This document shows, in pieces, positions 32,083 through 39,785 of a stretch of 64,000 nucleotides of DNA. The position numbers and the translations under genes are program-made. The stretch covers positions 1 through 64,000 of the forward strand of contig DAOUJW010000022.1 of NCBI GenBank assembly GCA_034422115.1, in the 5' to 3' direction. Every line of letters begins with the position of its first letter. Position 1 is the stretch's first letter. The notes under the pieces are model-generated. The model did no database searches. It was not told the origin of the DNA and saw only the letters and a program-made list of their open reading frames with translations. The DNA comes from DAOUJW01 sp034422115 (GTDB taxonomy: Bacteria; Chloroflexota; Dehalococcoidia; Lucifugimonadales; UBA2985).

Positions 32083-33258
32083 TCACCACCTGCTGGACTC
32101 TTCCGCGTACACGTGGTCCGGCATTCTGTAGCTTATGCCCGCCTCGTCGAAGGCGGAGGCCTCAAGCAGGGACGTGAACCTGGCGAAGTTGCTGTTCTGA
32201 GACTTCTTTGGGAACAGCCTGCCCAGAAGGCGTTGGTATCGCTCCTGCATCCTGAATATCCTCAGAATGCCCAGCGTATTGCCGGGGGGATACATCAGCT
32301 CATTGGCAAGCTCATTGCCTATGAGGGCGCGAGAGACGCTGAACACGTACTTTGCCAGGTTGCGGCGTTCCGCAGGGTCTTCAATGCCTATGACAAGAGG
32401 AGCAGAGTTGACCAGCGCGTTTGCCATCGCTATGGACTCAAGCTCCGGCCGTGGCTCGCACATGCCACCAACCCGGAAGAGCCGCTGGGCGTCTCCCTCA
32501 GTTTTGAAGAGGATGCTTTCGGGGATTCCCATCAGATATCCAGAGTAGCGCCATACGGCCATAAAGCCCCTGCGCTCTTCGTCACTGCGGATGATGGCGC
32601 CCAGATTCTTCATGTGCATGAGCAGCCGCGCCGAGAATGCAGTGATGGCAAAGCCTACGTGGGCAGAGCTTATGGGTAGACCCCACGCCTCCAAATCCCA
32701 GTCGTCGGAGTTCTTCAACAGGCACCTGAGCTGCGCGTGGATCAGCCTGACGCGAACGGACAGCTTCAGCCCGTCTCCGTCCCTCTCCAGGCCGTTGGGC
32801 ATGAATATCTCTATCATGTGCCGGTTGTTCTGCTTCAGGCGTCTCACGCCCTGGTCACGCAGGCGTCCGGAAATGAAGAAGGACTTGCTGATATTCGTGG
32901 AGAAGCCCTCTACCAGCGTGCCTCCCACGAATGCGCCAAGAATCAGCTTGGAGTTCCGGTGGAACATCCTGATGCCCGGTATGAACGCCGAGTAGTCCAC
33001 CCAGTCCGGGGGGTTGTCCAGCTTTTCGAAGAAGGCCCTGACCGTCGGCGGCGCATCGCGCAGAACGTCCTGTTCGTTGTCCATGCCGGCCTGGATTATG
33101 TCTGATGCTTCTCGCGGCGGGAGAGTGGATAGCTCCTCCATCAGAGCGTCCGCCTCCGGGTCTCCCATAGTGGTGTGGGCGATGTAGTTGGAGGCCAGCT
33201 TTGGGTCCAAAGCACAGGCTCTCTCATAGCCGGGGATGTAAGCAGTTGGTATTTCCAT
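32083..33258 (-). CDS. Oxygenase MpaB/Lcp-like (DUF2236) protein
   Basis: 391 residues. DUF2236 proteins include the b-type heme latex-clearing protein Lcp and fungal MpaB. The family core is seen: GAFVGGTLVEGFSTNISKSF, SVRVRLIHAQLRCLL with the Arg/His pair thought to hold the heme, and GYLMGIPESI. The C-terminus has FARFTSLLEAS. Predicted to oxidise or cleave a hydrophobic substrate such as a polyisoprene; the substrate is unknown. It follows the MMPL exporter gene by 18 bp on the same strand, so the two are probably co-transcribed. Confidence 0.8.
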   Translation of the reverse strand: MEIPTAYIPGYERACALDPKLASNYIAHTTMGDPEADALMEELSTLPPREASDIIQAGMDNEQDVLRDAPPTVRAFFEKLDNPPDWVDYSAFIPGIRMFHRNSKLILGAFVGGTLVEGFSTNISKSFFISGRLRDQGVRRLKQNNRHMIEIFMPNGLERDGDGLKLSVRVRLIHAQLRCLLKNSDDWDLEAWGLPISSAHVGFAITAFSARLLMHMKNLGAIIRSDEERRGFMAVWRYSGYLMGIPESILFKTEGDAQRLFRVGGMCEPRPELESIAMANALVNSAPLVIGIEDPAERRNLAKYVFSVSRALIGNELANELMYPPGNTLGILRIFRMQERYQRLLGRLFPKKSQNSNFARFTSLLEASAFDEAGISYRMPDHVYAEESSRW

Positions 33259-33276
33259 CGACCTTCTACCTCAACA

Positions 33277-35520
33277 CTACACAGCCTGAGTGCTGCGGGC
33301 TTCTTCCTCCTCGACAGGCTCCACGCGCAGGTCCGGGAGCCAGCGAAGGAACGGCGGCAGATACCAGTTCCGCGCGCCCAACATCTCCATAGTAGCAGGA
33401 ACCAGCACGGAGCGCACCAGCGTCGCATCCAGAAATACGGCCACGGAGAGACCAAAGCCCACCTGCTGGTTGATGATGGTCTTCCCCGATGCAAATGCGC
33501 CGAACACCGCCACCATTATGAGCGCGGCGCCGGTAATGATCCCCGCCGTCGACCTTAGGCCGTAGGCCACCGCCTCCGCGTTGTCGCCCGTCTGGTCGTA
33601 GCGCTCGCGGATGCGGCTCAGCAGGAACACGTGGTAGTCCATCGACAGCCCAAAGAGGATGGAGAACAGGAACAAGGGTATCCACACGTCGATGACCTCC
33701 GCGTGCTGGAAGCCCAGCAGGTCCGTGCCCAGCCCCTTCTGGAAAACCAGCACCAGCAGCCCGTACGCGGTGCCAACGGAGAGCAGGTTCATCACAACGG
33801 CCTTGATGGGAATGACTATAGAGCGGAAGACCAGCATCAGGATGATGAAGCTGAAGCCCAGCACAAACGCGAAGACGATGGGGGTGTAGCGGTCCGTAAT
33901 CTCAAAGACGTCCGCCGTGGTTGCCGTCACGCCGCCAACCAGCACCTCCGCGGGCACACCGTCAAAGGCCGCGGGGACGTGGTCGTCTCGCAGCACGTTC
34001 AGGGCGTCCACCGCCGCCTTGCTGCTGGACTCCCCCGGAATCACCACGGTCAGCAGAGCCAGGTCGCCCGCCTGGTTGGGCAGCCACAGCGCCTGGGGGT
34101 TGCCTATAGGATCGGGCGGAACAACCTGGAATACAGGTGCTTCGTGAAGGGCCAGAGCCAGACTCTGCATTGCTCCGAACACCTGCGGGTCGTTGACATC
34201 CCCATCCACTACTACCTCAGTCGGGTTGACGGCCCCGAACCCGAAGGGGAACTTCTCCTCCAGGACGAAGAAGGCCTCTCTGGTCTGGGCGCCTTCGGGG
34301 AATACGTCAACTCCATTGAGGCCCGTCTTGATGTCGAAGTAGTAGTAGGTGGCGACAAGCATAGGGATGGCCACGGCAAGGGCGCTGATAATGGGCAGCC
34401 TCATCACCTTGACGGTTATGTACTCCCAGAACCCGTGCTGGGGAGTCTCCGTCTGCTGGACCTTGGCCTTGCCAAAGAACGGCACAGGCAGGAGATTGAC
34501 CTTTGGCCCCATCAGCCCAAGCACGGCCGGGAGCAGCGTGAGGGTAGCGGCCATGGCAACCAGCACAACCAAAATGGCGCCCAGGGCCAGGGACTGGAAG
34601 AACAGGAATGGGACCAGGAACATGCCGCACAGGGCGATGACCACGGTCGTGCCGCTGAACAGCACCGTGCGGCCGGCCGTCGCGCCCGCCCTGGCAGTGG
34701 CCTCGTGCTTGTCCAGGCCCCGGGCCATCTCGTCCCTGAAGCGGGATACTATCAGCAGCGAGTAATCGATGCCCACCGCTAGGCCGATCATGGTGATCAT
34801 CAGCGTGACGAAGAACACCAGCTCAAACGCCTGGCCTATGAGCGCAGCCAGCCCCAGCGCGGCGATGATGCAGATGACGGACAGACCTATCGGCAGCAGG
34901 GCCGCCACGACTGTGCCAAAGAGCACCAGCAGTATGAGGAGCGCCACCGGCACGCCAACCCGCTCGCCCTGCTCCAGGTCGTGCCTCGCGAGCTCGTTCT
35001 GGTCATAGGAGATGCTGGCGGATCCCACCATGAGCACGTTGAAGTCGCCGGACGCATCGGCGTTCTCCACAATCTCCAGAATGTGCTCAACGTTGCCCTC
35101 GGCCTGTTCCAGGTCTCCGGCCAGCACCAGCGCGATGATGGTGCTCGTGCGGTCCTGGGACACCAGGGCCTGGTTGCCCAGCTGGTAGTAGTGCTGGCCC
35201 AGGGTTACCTGGTCGCTTCCGAGGGCGATAATCTCTTCGTAGAGGGATTCCACCCTCTCCTGGAAGGCCGGATCATCGACGGTCATGGACTCCGACTGCA
35301 CGATGACCCACTCCGTTACGGGCTTTGGGCCCCTGAGCCTGTCCTCCAGCAGATTTGCCGCGCGCTGGGACTCCGCGCCGCCTCCCAGCTTCAGCTCGGT
35401 GGTGGTAGCGCTGTCCAGAAGCTGCTGGCTGAGCGCGCCTCCTATGAGGGCTACCAGGAGCCAGAGGAAAATGGTCAGCACGGGCCTCTTCGCGCTGACG
35501 CGGGCCAGATACTCAGTCAA
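33277..35520 (-). CDS. MMPL/RND-family exporter
   Basis: 747 residues. Twelve membrane segments in two halves, each with a large external loop (about 40-190 and 390-540). The first span is PVLTIFLWLLVALIGGALS; the second block (200-370) has GLAVGIDYSLLIVSRFRDEM with the conserved Asp-Tyr of MMPL pumps, mirrored in the second half by FGLSMDYHVFLLSRIRERY. These Asp-Tyr pairs carry protons. MMPL proteins export lipids or hydrophobic compounds. The start is TTG with GGAG 7 nt upstream. The DUF2236 protein downstream suggests a shared hydrophobic substrate. Confidence 0.92.
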   Translation of the reverse strand: MTEYLARVSAKRPVLTIFLWLLVALIGGALSQQLLDSATTTELKLGGGAESQRAANLLEDRLRGPKPVTEWVIVQSESMTVDDPAFQERVESLYEEIIALGSDQVTLGQHYYQLGNQALVSQDRTSTIIALVLAGDLEQAEGNVEHILEIVENADASGDFNVLMVGSASISYDQNELARHDLEQGERVGVPVALLILLVLFGTVVAALLPIGLSVICIIAALGLAALIGQAFELVFFVTLMITMIGLAVGIDYSLLIVSRFRDEMARGLDKHEATARAGATAGRTVLFSGTTVVIALCGMFLVPFLFFQSLALGAILVVLVAMAATLTLLPAVLGLMGPKVNLLPVPFFGKAKVQQTETPQHGFWEYITVKVMRLPIISALAVAIPMLVATYYYFDIKTGLNGVDVFPEGAQTREAFFVLEEKFPFGFGAVNPTEVVVDGDVNDPQVFGAMQSLALALHEAPVFQVVPPDPIGNPQALWLPNQAGDLALLTVVIPGESSSKAAVDALNVLRDDHVPAAFDGVPAEVLVGGVTATTADVFEITDRYTPIVFAFVLGFSFIILMLVFRSIVIPIKAVVMNLLSVGTAYGLLVLVFQKGLGTDLLGFQHAEVIDVWIPLFLFSILFGLSMDYHVFLLSRIRERYDQTGDNAEAVAYGLRSTAGIITGAALIMVAVFGAFASGKTIINQQVGFGLSVAVFLDATLVRSVLVPATMEMLGARNWYLPPFLRWLPDLRVEPVEEEEARSTQAV

Positions 35521-35648
35521 AAAGCTACTCCATCATATCGAAATGACAACCAAGTATAGCATACAGCCAAGTGGTCAGCCATTAAATGTATTGCGAGGTA
35601 TTACGGGCCGCCCCCGGTCTGGCTCCCGCAGGCCGATGTAGTATAGAA

Positions 35649-35677
35649 TTGACATTCAATACAGACGCAGGTATAGC
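35649..35677 (+). promoter_or_regulatory. Sigma70-type promoter of the START-like gene
   Basis: TTGACA (35649-35654), a 17-bp spacer and TATAGC (35672-35677). Transcript start at about 35684 leaves a 15-nt leader before ATG 35699. Confidence 0.55.
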
Positions 35678-35698
35678 GCCATTGAAACACAAGCTACC

Positions 35699-36148
35699 AT
35701 GGCCTTTCAGGTCCACCAGGAGCAGCTTCTAAAGCACCCCATTGAGCAGGTCTTCGCCTTCTTTGCACAGGCGGAGAACCTCAACCTGCTTACGCCACCC
35801 TGGGTCAGGTTCTCAATCCTCTCACCTCTGCCCGTTGAGATGGCCGTTGGCGCCATCATCGAGTACCGCATCAGGCTCCGGGGTGTGCCCGTAAAGTGGC
35901 GCAGCGAGATCACGGAGTGGGACCCGCCCTACGCCTTCTGCGACGAGCAGCGCCGCGGCCCCTACCGCTTCTGGATACACCGGCACACCTTTGAGGAGAG
36001 GCCGGAGGGCACGCTGGTGACCGACCACGTGGACTACGGCGTTCTTGGCGGCGCGCTGGTCAACCGGCTCTTTGTTGCCGGGGAGCTGAGGAGAATCTTT
36101 GACTACCGCAGGGAGAGGCTCACGGAGCTCTTCCCCGATACGGAATGA
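35699..36148 (+). CDS. START-like (SRPBCC) domain protein
   Basis: 149 residues, one SRPBCC/Bet v1-type helix-grip domain: HPIEQVFAFFAQAENLNLLT, MAVGAIIEYRIRLRGVPVKW, then YRFWIHRHTFEERPEGTLVT and a long C-terminal helix. This subgroup (polyketide-cyclase/CDP-paratose-like, YfcH-associated) binds a hydrophobic ligand; no enzymatic residues can be assigned. Single gene, divergent from the MMPL exporter. Confidence 0.85.
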   Translation: MAFQVHQEQLLKHPIEQVFAFFAQAENLNLLTPPWVRFSILSPLPVEMAVGAIIEYRIRLRGVPVKWRSEITEWDPPYAFCDEQRRGPYRFWIHRHTFEERPEGTLVTDHVDYGVLGGALVNRLFVAGELRRIFDYRRERLTELFPDTE

Positions 36149-36170
36149 CGTCTGCGACTCCCGCCAACGA

Positions 36171-36983
36171 CTACGGCTTGACCCCTATCGCCTCGCCAAA
36201 GGCGAATCCGCCGAATGCGCCGGGGTGGTCGCTCCATTCGTCCAGGCCCTGCCGCCACTGGTCGAACTGCTCCCGGGTCGCCAGCCCGAACTGCACCGCC
36301 GCCTCTATGACCCGCGGCGAGTAGAACCAGTCGTCTATGAAGGCGCGGAGGAAGGCAACCTCTTCCGCTGTGCTAAAGGAGTCAAAGGAGGCGGTTGCCC
36401 GGATGCTGGTGAAGCCGGCCTCTAGGAAGGTGTTCTTGAGCTCCTTGCCCATCTGCGGATGGCCGCCGTTGCCCTGGAGCAGCCTCGCGAAGGTGGTCCA
36501 CGCAGCGTCCACGTCCTCATTCCCAGGCTCCAGGAAGGATGATGAAACGAACATCTCGCGGCTGCCTATGATGCCGCCCGGCTTCAGGACACGCTTTATC
36601 TCTGACAGCACCTTGGGGGTGTCCGGGACGTGCATGAGCACCGCGTGGCAGTGGGCGGCGTCGAAGGAGTTGTCCTCGAATGGCAGGGCGGTCACGTCGC
36701 CGACGTGGAAGGTCGCGTTGGTATGTCCGCCCGCCTGTGCTGCCGCCCTGGCAATGCCTATCTGCGACTCCTCCATGTCGATGCCGTGCAGCTCACCCGG
36801 CTCTATTGCCTTTGCCAAGCCGACTGATATAGTGCCCGGCCCGCAGCCGAAGTCCAGCACGCGGTGGCCCGCCTTGAGATGCGGGAGCAGGTAAGCGGCG
36901 TGGCTCTCCGCGCTCCGCAGGCGGAGAAGCTGCTGAAAGTTCTCGTCGTACCCCATTGTGTACTCTTGTGGCTGTTCGGTCAT
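36171..36983 (-). CDS. SAM-dependent methyltransferase (UbiE-like class I)
   Basis: 270 residues; GGGAG lies 8 nt before ATG 36983. The UbiE-like motif series is VLDFGCGPGTISVGLA, GIDMEESQIGIARAAA, DVTALPFEDNSFDAAHCHAV and VLKPGGIIGSREM. The N-terminal EYTMGYDENFQQLLRLRSAE is seen in small-molecule methyltransferases of actinobacteria. Substrate unknown. It converges on the START-like gene, with 22 bp between stops. Confidence 0.87.
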   Translation of the reverse strand: MTEQPQEYTMGYDENFQQLLRLRSAESHAAYLLPHLKAGHRVLDFGCGPGTISVGLAKAIEPGELHGIDMEESQIGIARAAAQAGGHTNATFHVGDVTALPFEDNSFDAAHCHAVLMHVPDTPKVLSEIKRVLKPGGIIGSREMFVSSSFLEPGNEDVDAAWTTFARLLQGNGGHPQMGKELKNTFLEAGFTSIRATASFDSFSTAEEVAFLRAFIDDWFYSPRVIEAAVQFGLATREQFDQWRQGLDEWSDHPGAFGGFAFGEAIGVKP

Positions 36984-37031
36984 TGCGGGGTCTCCCTTCG
37001 ATATCGGCAGTGCGTCGTCATCGGCACATGG

Positions 37032-38930
37032 CTACTGGCGACGCCACTCGGCTATGTTCCACAGCTCGCTGTCCCATCCGTTGATCTGAACGCCCTGGAG
37101 GCTGTTCAGATGTCCGGATACGAATCCGCGGTTCACCAGGGGAATCTCGTGGTAGCTCTGAACGTGGATGTCGTTCAACTGCATTATCAGCCCGTCCCGC
37201 TCCGGCCCGGCGGGCGTCTGCGCAAGCGTCGCATACAGCGCGTCGTACTCAGGGTTGCAGGAGCGGGCGACGTTGCCGCCGGCCCAGTTATCCTCACGCG
37301 TTGGGATGTGGCTGCAGAGAGAGTCAGCCAGGTACTGCTGCGGGTCTATATCCGGGCTGGTCGCGTACATCTGCACGTCCGCAAAGAACCTGCGATACGT
37401 AGACCCCGAGTCCACTACCGGGTCTCCGCCGAAGTAGACGCTGGCGTCGTGGTCTACAAGCTCCGTCTGGATACCTATCTGGCTCCACCATTCGCGGATG
37501 AGCTTCTGGGTCTCCTGGCGTACGGCGTTTGTGGAGGTCTGGTAGGTGATGCGCAGGGGCATGCCGTTGTACTCGCGAATGCCGTCGCCATTCGTGTCAA
37601 GGACGCCGCTGTCGTCCAGCAGCTGGTTGGCGCCCGCTATGTTATGGGTCAGACAACCGTCGTTCGCGTCGGAAACGTAGCTGGGAGGCCCCGTAATCAA
37701 GTTGCAGGCCGGCTCTCCCGCAAAGCCGTAAAGCTCCTCCGATAGGCGGCTGCGGTCAATGGCCATGGACATAGCCCTGGGAATGGGGGTGAATGTCAGG
37801 AAGGGATGGGGATTCCGTCCGTCCAGGTATTCGGAGCGGTCGTCGCCCAGCGTCGGGTCCGGGTTGGTCTGGTTGACCACTATCCGCTCCACCAGGCTGG
37901 AGAAGGCCACGACCACCTGGCCGTGTCCTGCCCCCTCCATCTCAGCCAGAATCTCCGGGTCAATCTGCAGGTTCGAGGCGTAGTCGGCCTCTCCGTTTTC
38001 CAGAACGGAGCGGGCCGCGGTGATGGCCTCTCCGCCGCCCTCGATCACCACGCGGTCGAAGTAGGGCTCAGGGCCGCGGTAGTGCGGGTTGCGCTCGTAG
38101 AGGGCGTCTTCGTTGGGCTTGAAGTCGATGATCCGATATGGCCCCGTGCCCAGCGGCGCGAGGTTCTGCGCTTCGCACCCTGCCGCGGCCGCGCCCACGC
38201 AGTTGGCGAACTGCGCCCCGCTGATGATGGGCGCGCCGGTGCCCACAAAGGCTGTGTACGGGTAGGGAGTGGGCGCGTCAAAGGTGATCTTGATGGTCAG
38301 GTCGTCGACGGCCTCCACCGAGGATATGCCGTCAAAGGAGCTTTCAACCGTACAGCCGGTATCCGGGTCTGTGCAGTAACGCCAGGTGAAGACGGCGTCT
38401 GAGGCCGTCATAGCGCTGCCGTTGGACCACTTCAGCCCCTCTTTCAGCTTCCATGTGATGGACATAAGGTCTTCGGAGACGCCGCCGTTCTCAATGGTGG
38501 GTATCTCCGCGGCCAGGGACGGAACAAGGTCGCCGTCCGGGGTGTACTTGGCCAGTGGCTCCAAGGTAATCGCGCCGGCGTCCCGGTCCTTGTAGCCGGC
38601 CGTCAGGTACGGGCCGGGCAGGGATGGGGCCTGCCAGTAGAGGATGGTCAGGACTTTCTCATCAACCGGGACCTCCGTGGGGGTTGGTGTAGGCGCGGGG
38701 GTGGCCGTGGGCGGGGCCTCGGTCGGGAGCATTGTGGCTGTCGGCGCCGGGGTGGACGTGGCAGTTGGCGAGGGCATTGGGGTGGCCGTAGGCGGCTGCG
38801 TCGTCGGGGTATCTGCTGGAGTAGGTGAAGGCGTCGGGGCAGCTGTGGGTGTTTCCTCTTCGGAGGAGGTGCAGGCAACCAGGAGCAATAGGGCCGCAAG
38901 GCAGAGCGCCGTTTTCAGGTAAGTGTACAT
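37032..38930 (-). CDS. ABC transporter substrate-binding lipoprotein, family 5 (oligopeptide type)
   Basis: 632 residues. Lipobox LVAC (Cys20), a 70-residue Pro/Thr/Ala-rich stalk, then an SBP_bac_5 domain (about 90-632) with LEPLAKYTPDGDLVPSLAAE, EDLMSITWKLKEGLKWSNGS and PRAMSMAIDRSRLSEELYGF, all typical of OppA/DppA proteins. Binds peptides, nickel chelates or other solutes outside the membrane. No permease or ATPase genes of the Opp type are adjacent, so it either uses a distant transporter or acts as a solitary receptor. The stalk resembles that of the 1931 lipoprotein. Confidence 0.92.
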   Translation of the reverse strand: MYTYLKTALCLAALLLLVACTSSEEETPTAAPTPSPTPADTPTTQPPTATPMPSPTATSTPAPTATMLPTEAPPTATPAPTPTPTEVPVDEKVLTILYWQAPSLPGPYLTAGYKDRDAGAITLEPLAKYTPDGDLVPSLAAEIPTIENGGVSEDLMSITWKLKEGLKWSNGSAMTASDAVFTWRYCTDPDTGCTVESSFDGISSVEAVDDLTIKITFDAPTPYPYTAFVGTGAPIISGAQFANCVGAAAAGCEAQNLAPLGTGPYRIIDFKPNEDALYERNPHYRGPEPYFDRVVIEGGGEAITAARSVLENGEADYASNLQIDPEILAEMEGAGHGQVVVAFSSLVERIVVNQTNPDPTLGDDRSEYLDGRNPHPFLTFTPIPRAMSMAIDRSRLSEELYGFAGEPACNLITGPPSYVSDANDGCLTHNIAGANQLLDDSGVLDTNGDGIREYNGMPLRITYQTSTNAVRQETQKLIREWWSQIGIQTELVDHDASVYFGGDPVVDSGSTYRRFFADVQMYATSPDIDPQQYLADSLCSHIPTREDNWAGGNVARSCNPEYDALYATLAQTPAGPERDGLIMQLNDIHVQSYHEIPLVNRGFVSGHLNSLQGVQINGWDSELWNIAEWRRQ

Positions 38931-39068
38931 GTTGCGGAGTCAAGAAGTCCTTTCACTGAGATGGCATATCAGATTGTAAGGCCAGCCCAACGCCTTTTCA
39001 AGCGCGGGAGTGGTTTGGACGCCGAGCGCCAATGTCAGACGCTGCAAGTCCCTGTCTATACACGCAGC

Positions 39069-39098
39069 TTGACTAATCCATAATGAGTAGATTAGACT
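39069..39098 (+). promoter_or_regulatory. Promoter and probable operator of the toxin-antitoxin pair
   Basis: TTGACT (39069-39074), an 18-bp spacer and TAGACT (39093-39098). The inverted repeat GACTAATC-N11-GATTAGAC (39071-39097) covers both elements, as expected for an autoregulating ribbon-helix-helix antitoxin. Expected transcript start coincides with ATG 39105, which has no ribosome-binding site, so the mRNA is probably leaderless. Confidence 0.55.
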
Positions 39099-39104
39099 AC
39101 ATAC

Positions 39105-39353
39105 ATGGTAAAGAGACTACAAGTCCTGCTGGACGAAGACGAGTATCAGGAAATACAGGGTGTTGCTCGGAGGCAGCGGATGACTGTTGCGGAGTGGGTG
39201 CGCCAAGCGCTGCGACAGGCAAGGACTGATCACCCGGGTACCGCTGAAGCCAAGCTGCGCGCCATCGCCGCCGCGTCCCTACACACCTTTCCCACGGCTG
39301 ACATAGAGACAATGCTCGGCGAGATAGCGGCCGGGCAGCAGCGCCTCCCGTGA
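39105..39353 (+). CDS. Ribbon-helix-helix antitoxin
   Basis: 82 residues: MVKRLQVLLDEDEYQEIQGV with ARRQRMTVAEWVRQALRQA is a ribbon-helix-helix (CopG/Arc-type) DNA-binding domain over residues 1-40, followed by a flexible toxin-binding tail. It neutralises the PIN toxin encoded by the next gene, which starts 4 bp before its stop (GTGA overlap), the usual coupling that keeps antitoxin in excess. Confidence 0.85.
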   Translation: MVKRLQVLLDEDEYQEIQGVARRQRMTVAEWVRQALRQARTDHPGTAEAKLRAIAAASLHTFPTADIETMLGEIAAGQQRLP

Positions 39354-39745
39354 TCTTCATCGACTCTAATATACCCATGTACCTGGTGGGCGCTCCTCAC
39401 GCCAACAAGGACCGCGCCCTGGCAGTGCTTGCGCAGTTAGTGGGAGACGGTGAGCAGCTTGTGACCGACGTAGAAGTGTACCAGGAGATACTCCACAGGT
39501 ACACCGCAATAAACCGACCAGATGCTATCGACGCCGCGTTTGAGAGCCTTGACGCTATTGCAGACGATGTCCTCACCTTCGGAATTGCCGAGGTTCGCGC
39601 CGCCAGAGCGCTAATCGGCTCTGTGGACGGCCTTTCCGCCAGGGACGCTTTGCATGTGGCCGTAATGCGCAAGGCCGGAGCCAGCCGCATCCTCAGCTTC
39701 GACAACGGCTTCGACGCCTGCCCCGGCATTCAGCGCCTGGGCTGA
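39350..39745 (+). CDS. vapC: PIN-domain ribonuclease toxin (VapC family)
   Basis: 131 residues from a GTG start. PIN motifs: MIFIDSNIPMYLVGAP with Asp5, the mid Glu in DVEVYQEIL, and SARDALHVAVMRKAG with SFDNGFD near the end, giving the acidic cluster that holds Mg2+ or Mn2+ for RNA cleavage. Known VapCs cut tRNAs or 23S rRNA; the target here is unknown. Second gene of a toxin-antitoxin operon. Confidence 0.9.
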   Translation: MIFIDSNIPMYLVGAPHANKDRALAVLAQLVGDGEQLVTDVEVYQEILHRYTAINRPDAIDAAFESLDAIADDVLTFGIAEVRAARALIGSVDGLSARDALHVAVMRKAGASRILSFDNGFDACPGIQRLG

Positions 39746-39785
39746 GCCGTCAGCCCACGGCGGCAGGGCGCGCCACACCTGTCGT

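Noticed and set aside
33631..34782. 383-codon plus-strand ORF over the MMPL gene
   Set aside because: Antisense shadow; the product is a low-complexity Gln/His/Arg protein without a start signal.
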